A program made the translations under genes and the position numbers. From positions 1-60,440 of the forward strand of contig NZ_JACJQJ010000051.1 of NCBI RefSeq assembly GCF_014696615.1: a stretch of DNA of 60,440 nt. Reading direction: 5' to 3'. A model generated the notes under the pieces. It had not been told where the DNA came from. It searched no databases and saw only the letters and a list, made by a program, of their open reading frames with translations. Position 1 is the stretch's first letter. Each line of letters begins with the position of its first letter. Positions 9,856 through 18,720 of the stretch are shown here, piece after piece. This stretch comes from Nostoc linckia FACHB-104. GTDB taxonomy: Bacteria; Cyanobacteriota; Cyanobacteriia; Cyanobacteriales; Nostocaceae.

Positions 9856-10125
9856 AACTTAACGATTCAATTTTGGATGTTGCATCGCTCCACAAATTAA
9901 TTGAAAAACATAAAATCGATATTAATTTATGGCGCAAGTATATTTGTACACACAGTATGCGACTGAAAAAATTTTATTTAGCAATAGATTATACTCTCTG
10001 GTATGTTTAACCAGAATTGAAATAAAACATTATTTTGGTAGATATTTTTTGAAATAGAAAGCTATAAAGTGAAAACAGAAGTAAAGATTAGCCTAGCACA
10101 AGAAGATTGAGAATTATAGTTTACT

Positions 10126-10800
10126 CTATTTGATTTTTTTGTTTTCTGTAATAACACTGAGATAATAGTGCCAGAGGATTCTGGTAGCGACTGCACGCCA
10201 AGGCCGCCAATTTTGGGCGATCGCTTCTATTTCTGTGGGTGTGGGGCGTGTTGTTAATCCTTTGAGCTTTTGTAAAGCGATCGCTACTCCTAAATCGCCT
10301 TTGGGAAACACATCAGGATGTTGTAGCGCCATCAGCAAGTAAATATCAACTGTCCAGTCTCCAATCCCTTTGATGCACTTTAATTCAGTTCTGATAGTCG
10401 TTTCATCCATTGTCTCTAATTGAATTAAATTCAGCTGTCCATTGCTGATTGCATTCGCCAATTCTCGACAATAAAGCATTTTTTGCCGACTAAACCCAAC
10501 TCCTCTTAATTGCATATCATCCAGCGTTAAAAAATTCTTAGGTGTGAGTGGTTGGATAACTTCACACAGACGTGCATAAACAGCCTTGGCTGCTGCTAAG
10601 GAAACTTGCTGTTCTAGAATAATCCGCAGCAAGGTAGGAAAACCCCTTTCTCTTTCCCACATTGGTGGCGGCCCAAATTTTTCGAGAATACCAGCAAAAT
10701 CACTATCAAGATTAGCAAGCACCATCAAAGCATGGGTAAAGGTTTCCTGAGTTAGTGATTCTATTTCTGGTGTTGGAGAAATCGTTTCTTTTAAAGTCAT
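10126..10800 (-). CDS. DNA-3-methyladenine glycosylase II (AlkA-type, HhH-GPD)
   Basis: A 224-residue base-excision repair enzyme that removes alkylated purines. The helix-hairpin-helix LKCIKGIGDWTVDIY is followed by the GPD-loop Asp in FPKGDLGV. The N-terminal LRIILEQQVSLAAA also matches AlkA-family glycosylases. It lacks the extra N-terminal domain of E. coli AlkA and is of the short bacterial/yeast Mag1 length. It is monocistronic as far as visible. Confidence 0.92.
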   Translation of the reverse strand: MTLKETISPTPEIESLTQETFTHALMVLANLDSDFAGILEKFGPPPMWERERGFPTLLRIILEQQVSLAAAKAVYARLCEVIQPLTPKNFLTLDDMQLRGVGFSRQKMLYCRELANAISNGQLNLIQLETMDETTIRTELKCIKGIGDWTVDIYLLMALQHPDVFPKGDLGVAIALQKLKGLTTRPTPTEIEAIAQNWRPWRAVATRILWHYYLSVITENKKIK

Positions 10801-11296
10801 TTTTTAATAAAATTGGGAATTTAAAATTAGGTTTGCCAAATAGAATTGTGCAGATTTTTAGAATTGCTTAGACTGTTGTTGAAATTAACAAATATTAAAC
10901 ATATACAATTTCATAATTGTGTATCGAATTAAAATCCTAAAAGCTATTTTTTAACTAGGTGTCTTTGTATTTAAGCACGCTAAAAAGTAATGTTTATCCT
11001 AATAATGATTGCTAAAACCAGCAATTCATTAATTGAATAGCAAGAATTTTTGTGGGGTCGCATTGACAGATATTTCATTCATACTTTAATCATAAGTAGT
11101 ACTTAACCTAAGAGTTACAGAATACGGAATCGGTGTTCTAGTCTATGAGATTGTTGATTTTTGGCTACTATTCAGCATTAATTTAGATCTGTTCACCCGA
11201 TTGGGGGAATGCGATCGCATCAAGCAGAATTACCCTGAAATAAGGGGTAGTTTTGCTGCTGACAGCAATGATGTTACTCACATCAAAATTGTCAAG
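10801..11296. other. Intergenic region, nothing recognised
   Basis: AT-rich sequence between the divergent glycosylase and sensor-kinase genes, presumably holding both promoters. I see no RNA gene, repeat or clear operator. Confidence 0.5.
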
Positions 11297-13843
11297 ATGG
11301 CAACAATTGCCTCAATTACATTAGTTCCTGGCTGTACAAAGGCACAAAAAGTGGATGAAACTGTAAAATTACTGCATAAACCAGATTTTCCACATAGGAC
11401 TCTAACTTTGTTGGAGAAAATTGCTGCTAATTTACCGGGAATGATTTTCCAAGTCCTGCAACGTCAGGATGGTTCTGAACAGGTGATGTATGTAAGTTCT
11501 GGTTGTCGTGAATTATATGAGTTAGAACCAGAAGTTATTCAAGCAGATTTGCAGGTACTATACAAACTAGTTCATCCACAGGATGCGAACAGCCTCGTAG
11601 AATCTGTTGAGGTCGCTAAAGCTACTTTGTCACCTTGGCGTTGGGAAGGTCGCATCATTACACCGAGTGGCAAAATCAAGTGGATTCAAGGCGCTTCTCA
11701 GCTAGAACTACAAGCTAATGGTGATTGGCTGTGGGAGGGTTTGGTAATGGATATTACAGACCGCAAGCAAGCAGAGGAAGAATTGCGAACCAGCGAGAGG
11801 CGCTATAAAGCGATTTTAGATGCGATTCCCGATTTGATGTTTCGCCTCAGCCGTGAGGGTGAGTATTTGGACTTAAAAGGCGATGGTGCAAACATAGTTT
11901 TGCCGAAAGAAGAGATAGTTGGTAAAAATTTGGCAGATATATTACCAACAGATGTAGTTGCAATTAGCCAAGAAGCGATCGCCAAAACTTTGGATTCTCA
12001 TAATTTGCAAACCTGTGAATATCAACTACCAACGCCTTTAGGAATTCGAGATTATGAGGCACGTTTGGTAGCAAGTGGTACAGATGAAGTGTTGGCAATT
12101 GTCCGCGATATTACAGAGCGCAAACAAGCAGAAGCTAATTTGCAAAGCTTGGCGCAAAAGTATTCTAAAGCTTTTCGTTGCAGTCCCAATCCCATCAGTC
12201 TCAGTACCCTGGAAGAAGGACGCTACATAGAAATTAACGACAGTTTTGTCAGACTATCGGGTTTTGAGCGAGATGAGGCGATTGGGCGCACATCTTTTGA
12301 ATTAAATATGTGGGTCAATAAGCGCGATCGCATGAAATTAATACAGGAATTGCGAGACCTGGGTATGGTACGAAACTTAGAAATAGAATTTCGTGCTAAA
12401 TCAGGACAGATTCTCACATCACTGCTATCGGCAGAAATTATTGAATTAGACGGCACTCCCTGCATCTTAGCAGTCAATCACGACATTACCGAACGTAAGC
12501 AAGTAGAAGCCCAATTGCGCCTTTCGGCACAGCGCGATCGCTTGTTGACGGAAACTTTAGCCAGAATTCGCTCTTCCCTCAATTTAGAGCAAATTCTGCA
12601 AACTACAGTCACAGAAGTTCGGCAATTTTTACAAGCTGACCGCGTGTTTATCGGTCTGAATGATGCCAAACAAGGAGGTAAAACGGTTGCGGAATCAGTA
12701 GATCCTAAATATCCCGCCATTTTGGGTTGGACAACTGAAGATAAAACTTATCTCCAAGAATTAAAAACTCTACTCACTACTAATCGGGTGCGCTTAGTAG
12801 AAGATATCGATCAAATAGCTGCATCGCCCAAATTAAAGGCACACTATGAGCAATTCCAAACCCGGGCGACCTTGGCTGTACCAATTATGGTAAACAATGA
12901 ATTATTGGGAGCGTTAATTGCTAACCAATGTTCCGGGCCACGTCACTGGCAAGCTATAGAAATAGATTTACTGCAACAAATGTCAGAGCAGTTAGCGATC
13001 GCTATTCAACAAGCTCGACTTTATCAAGAACTGGCAACACTCAATACTAATTTAGAACACCAGGTAGAAGAACGCACCGCCCAACTACAGCAGAAAATGC
13101 AGGAACTAGAAGCACTGCAACGGGTGAAAGATGTAGTACTGCACACCGTTGCTCACGATTTGCGAACTGCAGTCATGGGTAATTTATTGGTGCTGAAAAA
13201 TTTACTCAAAAATCGCGGACAGAATCAAGAAGCCACGCCATTGGAAATTCCCGTCCCGCGTTCGGTCATTGAGCGGATGATTCAAGGTAATGACCGACAA
13301 TTAGGAATGATTGACTCATTACTAGAAATTCATAGTTGCGAAGGTCAAGGCATGGCCCTGCGCCGGGAATTAGTACATTTTAGTACGCTGCTGGAGTCGA
13401 TTATTAAAGACTTGCAGCCGATGCTCAACCAAAATCAAGCGATATTGAATAACTTACTGCCTGACGATTTACCATTAGTGATGACAGATCCAACTCAGTT
13501 GCAAAGAGTCGTAGCTAATTTATTTACCCATAGATTGCAAAATAATCCCCCTGGGTTAAGCTTTACCATTAAAACCAAAATTGAACCGGGCATGATTCGC
13601 ACCGAAATTCAAGATAATGGTATCGTCATGAGCAAACTAGAGTGCGATCGCCTATTCGATTTATCTGTTCGGGAACCCCAAGCCTGTTGTTCCACGAGTC
13701 TAGCTTTAAAAATGTACCTCAGTCGGCAAATAATTCAAGCACATGGTGGAGAAATAGGTGTTACTAGTAGTCGCAAACAAGGTTTAACTTTTTGGTTCAC
13801 ATTACCCTTAGCCACTCCATCCCCAATAATTCGTAATTCGTAA
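11297..13843 (+). CDS. Multi-PAS/GAF sensor histidine kinase with degenerate ATPase domain
   Basis: A soluble sensor of about 848 residues. The open frame can be extended to a TTG at 11201 (880 residues), but the ATG at 11297 is more plausible. In 880-residue numbering there are three PAS domains (about 73-195, 197-312, 313-438, each closing in a DITERKQ-type end), a GAF domain (about 440-606), a coiled coil, and a HisKA helix with H652 in VAHDLRT. The catalytic domain is odd. The N-box Asn is replaced by H777 (NLFTHRLQNN), the G1 box reads DNGIV instead of DNGVG, and the glycine-rich G2 lid is absent (SLALKMYLS). The gene 83 bp downstream is a paralogue with all these motifs intact. Autokinase activity is therefore doubtful. 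Confidence 0.85.
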   Translation: MATIASITLVPGCTKAQKVDETVKLLHKPDFPHRTLTLLEKIAANLPGMIFQVLQRQDGSEQVMYVSSGCRELYELEPEVIQADLQVLYKLVHPQDANSLVESVEVAKATLSPWRWEGRIITPSGKIKWIQGASQLELQANGDWLWEGLVMDITDRKQAEEELRTSERRYKAILDAIPDLMFRLSREGEYLDLKGDGANIVLPKEEIVGKNLADILPTDVVAISQEAIAKTLDSHNLQTCEYQLPTPLGIRDYEARLVASGTDEVLAIVRDITERKQAEANLQSLAQKYSKAFRCSPNPISLSTLEEGRYIEINDSFVRLSGFERDEAIGRTSFELNMWVNKRDRMKLIQELRDLGMVRNLEIEFRAKSGQILTSLLSAEIIELDGTPCILAVNHDITERKQVEAQLRLSAQRDRLLTETLARIRSSLNLEQILQTTVTEVRQFLQADRVFIGLNDAKQGGKTVAESVDPKYPAILGWTTEDKTYLQELKTLLTTNRVRLVEDIDQIAASPKLKAHYEQFQTRATLAVPIMVNNELLGALIANQCSGPRHWQAIEIDLLQQMSEQLAIAIQQARLYQELATLNTNLEHQVEERTAQLQQKMQELEALQRVKDVVLHTVAHDLRTAVMGNLLVLKNLLKNRGQNQEATPLEIPVPRSVIERMIQGNDRQLGMIDSLLEIHSCEGQGMALRRELVHFSTLLESIIKDLQPMLNQNQAILNNLLPDDLPLVMTDPTQLQRVVANLFTHRLQNNPPGLSFTIKTKIEPGMIRTEIQDNGIVMSKLECDRLFDLSVREPQACCSTSLALKMYLSRQIIQAHGGEIGVTSSRKQGLTFWFTLPLATPSPIIRNS

Positions 13844-13992
13844 TTGTCTATGTTCTCTCTCTCCCCTGCTCCCTGCTCCCTACCCCTTTTTTAGTTGCCA
13901 GTCTCTCATCCCTTTAATTAACCCTATTGAGAAATCCAAGCCAAAATACCAGGGTATTGTGGCAGTCTGGAAATAGGAAACACCTGCGACTT

Positions 13993-15783
13993 ATGGGTAA
14001 AGTGGGTAATAAGCGAATGGCTACCTTATTAAAAACAGTGGAAAGGTGGGCTAAAACAGCCTTTTGTACATCAACTAATGAAAAAGTTGCTGTTGCTAAA
14101 ACTAAAATTCAAGAATCTGAATGGTTAGCTGCTAGACAGCGCTTTTTATGGCAAAGGTTGCAATTGTGGTTATTGCTAGCACTAATCTGCTTATTTACCT
14201 TTACTTTGCGTAATATTTATGATTTATATTTTCCTTTAAAGGAATTTGAACCATTACCAGAGGCGTTCAGAAGCCAAGGATTGTTTATCAATCTTGCCAT
14301 GCTGGTAATTTTAATTATTTGCTTTAGCTTGCACAGAACTCAGTTTGGTCAGCGTTATCCGGGACTATTATTTTTAGGGTCGTCTTGGTCATTTAGCCTC
14401 GCATCACAGTTATTTGCTACTATCAAAGGCTTTGCATTCCCTGATACCCTGGGTTGGTCACTGCTGTTTTTAAGCCAAGCTACATTTATTCCCGTTTCCT
14501 GGCGTTTACATTTGATGTCTCAGGTGGGTTTACTGATTTACTATTTTGGTGTCAATACAGCCTTAGGACTACCAACCCCCATAGCAGAACATCCAGAAAT
14601 CTATAATGTCACATTTATCTTGTACGTTTTTTGGCTATGTGCAATCTGCGATTTGGGTGTTTATCTTTACGATCGCCTGCAACGCTCAGATTTTTATGCT
14701 CATCAAGAACTAGAATCTGCTTATCAACAGATCAAGGTTGCAGAAGCAAAATATCGCAGTATCTTTGAAAACGCTGTGGAAGGGATTTTTCAAAGCAGTC
14801 CTGATGGTAAATACATTACAGCTAATCCTGCCTTAGCTAAGATTTACGGTTACTCATCGCCAGAGGAAGTAACAGCTAACTTCACTGATATTGAGCATCA
14901 ACTATATGTTAACCCCAACCGTCGAGCCGATTTTGTCCGCCTGATTGAACAGAATGGTAGCATCTCAGAATTTGAATCCCAAATTTACCGCCGAGATGGG
15001 AGTATTGTTTGGATTTCTGAAAAAGCTTACGCAGTCCGCGACGAACAGGGAAAGCTGCTTTACTACGAAGGACTAATTGAAGACATCACCAAGCGCAAAC
15101 AAGCTGAAGAAGCCTTACGAGTCTTTTTCCACGCAGTTTCTCACGATTTACGCAACCCAGTACTAGGTACTTTAATGGTGCTGAAGAATTTACTAGCAAA
15201 CCCAGACAGCAAAATTACCATTTCTCGCTCAATTTTAGAACGGATGGTGCAAAGTAGCGATCGCCAACTCAGCTTAATTAACTCCTTACTGGAAGCTCAT
15301 AGTAGTGAGGTGCAAGGGATAACTATACAATGTCAGCCAGTAGAATTACATACAATTGTCGAAGCTGCGATCGCGGATTTAGAACCGATGCTAGAGGAAA
15401 ATCAAGCGACACTGAAAAATTCAGTCACCGCAGATTTACCATCAATTAATGCCGATCCGACGCAACTGTGGCGCGTATTTTCTAACTTGATTGTCAATGC
15501 AGTGAAACACAACCCCCCTGGGTTAGAGTTGACAATCAACGCCACCATCAAGGAAGACAAGATTTATTGTACAGTCAGCGATAACGGTGTCGGCATCAGC
15601 CAGCAACAAAGCGATCGCCTTTTTGACCTTTACTACCGGGGTAATATGTCTCGTAACTCTGTCAGTTTGGGATTGGGATTGTATCTATGTAAGCAAATCA
15701 TCCTAGCTCATGGTGGCGACATTGGCGTAAATAGCGCTTTAAATAAAGGTGCAAGCTTCTGGTTTACCTTGCCAATACAGTAA
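13993..15783 (+). CDS. Membrane PAS-domain sensor histidine kinase
   Basis: About 596 residues from the ATG at 13993 (a TTG at 13927 would add 22; an ATG at 14017 is also possible). Six hydrophobic segments at about residues 45-235 form an uncharacterised MASE-like membrane sensor. Then come a PAS domain (about 250-370), the HisKA helix with VSHDLRNPV (His about 384), and an intact HATPase_c domain: N-box NLIVNAVKHN, DNGVGIS and SLGLGLYLCKQI. From the HisKA helix onward it is clearly paralogous to the upstream kinase (shared GTLMVLKNLL / GNLLVLKNLL and ADPTQLWRV / TDPTQLQRV). The two probably arose by duplication and may form heterodimers or share a partner. Confidence 0.88.
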   Translation: MGKVGNKRMATLLKTVERWAKTAFCTSTNEKVAVAKTKIQESEWLAARQRFLWQRLQLWLLLALICLFTFTLRNIYDLYFPLKEFEPLPEAFRSQGLFINLAMLVILIICFSLHRTQFGQRYPGLLFLGSSWSFSLASQLFATIKGFAFPDTLGWSLLFLSQATFIPVSWRLHLMSQVGLLIYYFGVNTALGLPTPIAEHPEIYNVTFILYVFWLCAICDLGVYLYDRLQRSDFYAHQELESAYQQIKVAEAKYRSIFENAVEGIFQSSPDGKYITANPALAKIYGYSSPEEVTANFTDIEHQLYVNPNRRADFVRLIEQNGSISEFESQIYRRDGSIVWISEKAYAVRDEQGKLLYYEGLIEDITKRKQAEEALRVFFHAVSHDLRNPVLGTLMVLKNLLANPDSKITISRSILERMVQSSDRQLSLINSLLEAHSSEVQGITIQCQPVELHTIVEAAIADLEPMLEENQATLKNSVTADLPSINADPTQLWRVFSNLIVNAVKHNPPGLELTINATIKEDKIYCTVSDNGVGISQQQSDRLFDLYYRGNMSRNSVSLGLGLYLCKQIILAHGGDIGVNSALNKGASFWFTLPIQ

Positions 15784-16224
15784 GTAGGCGAAATTAAAGA
15801 TAATTGGCTGAGGCTGTCACTTGTCCTTGGTCATTTGTTATTGGTAAGGATTTCCAGCCTATTGGCGTTTTTAACATAGTTCGGTTTATTTCTCTGGACT
15901 TACTTAGTCATCAAATTGCTTATATCAAGGTGTTTGGTAATTGGTAATTGTCATTTATCTTTATTCCCCTGATCTTTAATGCCTAAATTGTTAAAAAAAT
16001 ATGACATTTTTTTGTTGCTAAAGTTACTCTGACTCTTGCTCCAAGATGCACAATTTTCCTCATTTTATCTAACTCCACTTTTTTAGGGGGGTTTGCATCC
16101 CTTTATAGACAATAATTATCACCAAAGCACCCATATAAATATCAGTAAATTATGGGCAATTAAATCAAATTAACGGTAATCACATCGGGATAGTAAACTT
16201 ATAAATTGCCACGTAAAAACCCTA
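15784..16224. other. Intergenic region upstream of the copper-protein promoter
   Basis: About 440 bases of AT-rich DNA with no open frame of note. A short TTGGTCATTTGTTATTGG-type repeat tract occurs near 15825-15845. No RNA gene was recognised. Confidence 0.4.
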
Positions 16225-16253
16225 TTGACTCCTCAAAAATATGAGTCTAATGT
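16225..16253 (+). promoter_or_regulatory. Sigma-70-type promoter with internal dyad, upstream of the copper-binding protein
   Basis: TTGACT (16225-16230) and TAATGT (16248-16253) are separated by exactly 17 bases. An inverted repeat, GACTC (16227-16231) and GAGTC (16243-16247), overlaps the -35 box and fills the spacer. This is the position expected for a repressor or MerR-like operator. The identity of a regulator is not visible. Confidence 0.5.
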
Positions 16254-16257
16254 GATA

Positions 16258-16279
16258 AGTAGTCCTTGGTAGGACTACT
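16258..16279 (+). promoter_or_regulatory. Perfect 9-bp hairpin between promoter and ribosome-binding site
   Basis: AGTAGTCCT (16258-16266) and AGGACTACT (16271-16279) enclose the tetraloop TGGT. The hairpin would begin about 5 bases after the -10 box, so it would form at the very 5' end of the mRNA, or be a second operator in DNA form. It ends 19 bases before the AGGAGG at 16299-16304. Confidence 0.5.
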
Positions 16280-16312
16280 CACAATGCATCAGAAAGTTAG
16301 GAGGTATTTCCT

Positions 16313-16690
16313 ATGATGATGATGATGGCTGAATCCATGACAACCGAAATGCAAACTTGCATGGATGCTTGCATGGAATGTCATAAAATGTGCATGGAAG
16401 CCATGACTCATTGTATGTCTATGTTCAAAGGCGGTAAGCAAATGGACATGAACATGATGAGCATGATGGGCATGATGCGCGACTGCGCTGAAATGTGCAT
16501 GATGTGCATGAATATGATGATGGGCGGTTCCGAATTCATGGGACGCACTTGTATGCTGTGTGCAGAAATGTGCGATCGCTGTGCAATGGCTTGCGAACAA
16601 ATGAGCGACAATCCCAAAATGATGGAATGTGCTGCTGCTTGCCGCAAGTGTGCAGAATCTTGCAGAATGATGCAAATGATGCCTGCTTAA
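16313..16690 (+). CDS. Cys/Met-rich four-helix-bundle copper-binding protein (DUF326/Csp-like)
   Basis: A 125-residue protein with repeated C-x3-C and C-x2-C spacings (CMDACMECHKMC, CAEMCMMCMNMM, CMLCAEMCDRCAMAC, CAAACRKCAESC). Nearly every helix face carries Cys or Met. This is the pattern of copper-storage proteins (Csp) and the DUF326 family, which bind many Cu(I) ions inside a four-helix bundle. No signal peptide is evident, so it is probably cytosolic. The start is well set by AGGAGG 8 bases before the first ATG; five consecutive Met codons follow. A hairpin and a promoter dyad lie upstream. It is distinct from the copper ATPase gene 18 kb away. Confidence 0.88.
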   Translation: MMMMMAESMTTEMQTCMDACMECHKMCMEAMTHCMSMFKGGKQMDMNMMSMMGMMRDCAEMCMMCMNMMMGGSEFMGRTCMLCAEMCDRCAMACEQMSDNPKMMECAAACRKCAESCRMMQMMPA

Positions 16691-16728
16691 TTTCCATAAC
16701 TCGCAGAAGTTTATCTGCAACCTAATAT

Positions 16729-16763
16729 TCAAGCGCTCAGGCTCACAAAGTCTGGGCGCTTGA
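16729..16763 (+). terminator. Probable terminator of the copper-protein gene
   Basis: TTCAAGCGC and GCGCTTGAA pair across a loop of about 17 bases that holds a further imperfect pairing. The hairpin lies 40 bases after the stop codon. The T-tract is weak. Confidence 0.6.
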
Positions 16764-17064
16764 AGTCTATTTATAGGAAAAAATCAGAAGATAGATTCAA
16801 AGGAGAGAGATATATATAACTTATTGAGGATTTCAATATTTAAATGATTGCTAACAAACATTTTGATAGCGAAATGTAGAGTAGTTTTGAACTATTTTGT
16901 TGCTCAACTTTTTAGGAAAGTAAAAATATATTCCTAGAAATAAAGAGTGTTGATAGAAACTGGCGATCGCGTTTGAGCAAAATAGTAAAATCCATTACCC
17001 TCAGAGACCATTTATAAAGTAAATCTTAAGTATGGTGCGTTACAGATAAATTTCATTTTCTATC

Positions 17065-17208
17065 AGGACTTACGCAACTGGTACACCAATCTTCTGGTTT
17101 AAGAGTCAACAGTCAAGGGTCAAGGGTCAAAAATTCAAGTTTTTTGGACTTTTGACTCTTGACTCTGGACAGCCTCAACGAAAAAAATGTGACACTTGCG
17201 TAAGTCCT
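17065..17208 (+). mobile_element. 144-bp MITE, copy 1
   Basis: The element is bounded by AGGACTTACGCA (17065-17076) and TGCGTAAGTCCT (17197-17208), perfect 12-bp terminal inverted repeats. The triplet ATC borders it on both sides (17062-17064 and 17209-17211), a possible target duplication. The interior carries GTCAAGG/GTCAACA heptamer repeats and no reading frame. A second 144-bp copy in inverted orientation lies at 28965-29108, differing at only about three positions by eye. The parent transposase is not in this window; the IS630-type element nearby has different ends. Confidence 0.85.
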
Positions 17209-17429
17209 ATCTATAAGTCCCAAATTCTTTCATAGTCGTAACACACCGCCGCATCGATGGTGCTTTAGGCGCTAGGATAGTTATTTCGTGACGAATGATC
17301 TTACAAATAAGCGCCCAACACACCCTACTGGCGTGTCTAGACTAAAATAGTGCGTTTAACTCAACTAAACTTGAGGAATTAGCGGAAGCACAGTGAGATT
17401 TCATATGATGTCCGGCAAATTACCCATAA

Positions 17430-18032
17430 TTAAGCCGCTATTTTTGGCCACCAGTGAAAATTGGTTAAGCCATGTACAAAATCAGGCTGGTCAAGAATTT
17501 GACGACAACGTTGAATCAAAATTTCCTCAACCTCATTAAGACTATCAAAACTGCGATTAGCAATTGGTTCATTCGTAAGAGTCCACAAACGCTCAGCTGG
17601 TTGTAATTCTGGAGAGTGAGAAGGCAAAAATTCTAAGTGTAAACCTTGTGGAATTTTGACTTTGGCGCTCTTGTGCCAGCCAGCCTGGTCAACAACCAAA
17701 ACTACCTGTTTTTTCTCACCAATACCAAAGTGTTGAGCAAAATCTGCAAGTACTTGATTAAATAATTGAATATTAACGTAAGGCAGTATCCACCAATATG
17801 TTTGACCTGAATGTGGATGGACAAAAGCATAAAGCCATAACCACTTAAAACGCCAATTTACAGTTGCTGTAGGTACTGTCCATTCATCAACCCAAATACG
17901 CCGGATTACGGGCTTCAAACCAACCCGATGTTCATCCTGCGCCCATACTTCTACGTCGGATTCTGGGTTTTGTGTTTGTATTTGTTCGACTTTGGTCTGT
18001 AAATTTTTTTTTCCACTGTGCCTGTTCCTCAA
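17430..18032 (-). CDS. IS630-type transposase, C-terminal DDE part (orfB)
   Basis: A 200-residue frame holding the catalytic DDE triad: Asp in AQDEHRVGL, Asp in VVDQAGWH, and Glu in SPELQPAERLW. This spacing is the IS630/Tc1-mariner type. It overlaps orfA by about 100 bases in a different frame. The overlap contains nine consecutive A residues (18004-18012 on the minus strand), where ribosomal frameshifting or transcriptional slippage could fuse orfA to orfB. The stop codon abuts the terminal repeat. It is probably made only as the fusion. Confidence 0.88.
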   Translation of the reverse strand: MRNRHSGKKNLQTKVEQIQTQNPESDVEVWAQDEHRVGLKPVIRRIWVDEWTVPTATVNWRFKWLWLYAFVHPHSGQTYWWILPYVNIQLFNQVLADFAQHFGIGEKKQVVLVVDQAGWHKSAKVKIPQGLHLEFLPSHSPELQPAERLWTLTNEPIANRSFDSLNEVEEILIQRCRQILDQPDFVHGLTNFHWWPKIAA

Positions 18033-18495
18033 GGCTTGATTCTGTATGTTCTGGTCGAGGAACTCTTAAACGAAAACGCATTTGTTTGAGATATTCCCAT
18101 CCTCGTTGACGGCTTACGGGACGACCGATTAAATCAGCAATCCAGTCGGCAACCTTCCTTCCGTTCCATTGCCCGCCTTCGCCTGGCGGCTCTTGTAATG
18201 CCTGCCATAGTAATGCTTGCTGTACATCGTCTAAAAGTGGTTTACTACTTCCTTGATTTAAAGCCCTTTGATCTCCTAAAGTTTCTACTGCGCTGCGGTT
18301 GTAACCCCAAACCAACTCATAAATCCAACTCCGGCTATAGCCTGTAACTGCTGCTACTTCTTGTGTCCTCATACCTTTAGCTAACAGCCAGATTATCTGG
18401 TAATGTGTCCGCAATACTGGTTCTTTGGAGGCGCGATAACCTGCCTCCAACTCCTCCAAGCTTAGATGTGGCTCAATTTTTATTATTTTTGGCAT
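17932..18495 (-). CDS. IS630-type transposase, N-terminal DNA-binding part (orfA)
   Basis: A 187-residue frame with a helix-turn-helix at about residues 45-65 (TQEVAAVTGYSRSWIYELV) and a second winged-helix region (GRKVADWIADLIGRPVS), as in the paired domain of IS630 transposases. The last about 20 residues (after QWKKK) are an out-of-frame tail. Continuing in the orfB frame from the A9 run would give a single transposase of about 355 residues, normal for the family. Confidence 0.88.
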   Translation of the reverse strand: MPKIIKIEPHLSLEELEAGYRASKEPVLRTHYQIIWLLAKGMRTQEVAAVTGYSRSWIYELVWGYNRSAVETLGDQRALNQGSSKPLLDDVQQALLWQALQEPPGEGGQWNGRKVADWIADLIGRPVSRQRGWEYLKQMRFRLRVPRPEHTESSLEEQAQWKKKFTDQSRTNTNTKPRIRRRSMGAG

Positions 18496-18720
18496 TGCGA
18501 TTGCACCAATTCATGCACCTATCTCTATATTATGGGTGATTTGCCGGACATGATATCACCCGTAAAAGCGATTTAGTAAATTATCTGGCAAATATTTCTG
18601 CACCTTCCACCAACTAAATAAGATTAGGGAGCTGTATCAACGCGATCGCTTCACCTCCCACTACTCCACTACAATATAGATAGACTTTGTTGAGATTTGT
18701 ATCGTTGGGGATTAGCTGTC

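Larger units (their letters stand above)
17406..18553 (-). mobile_element. Complete IS630-type insertion sequence
   Basis: A 1148-bp element. The ends TGATGTCCGGCAAATTACCC (17406) and, on the other strand from 18553, TCATGTCCGGCAAATCACCC are imperfect inverted repeats that continue to ATAAT. The dinucleotide TA stands on both sides (17404-17405 and 18554-18555), the expected IS630/Tc1 target duplication. Two overlapping transposase frames fill the element on the minus strand. Both ends and both frames look intact. Confidence 0.9.

Noticed and set aside
16289-16732. His-rich protein on the minus strand opposite the copper protein
   Set aside because: The His-rich pattern is the antisense shadow of ATG/TGC-rich codons. 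The plus-strand frame has a strong ribosome-binding site, promoter and family pattern.
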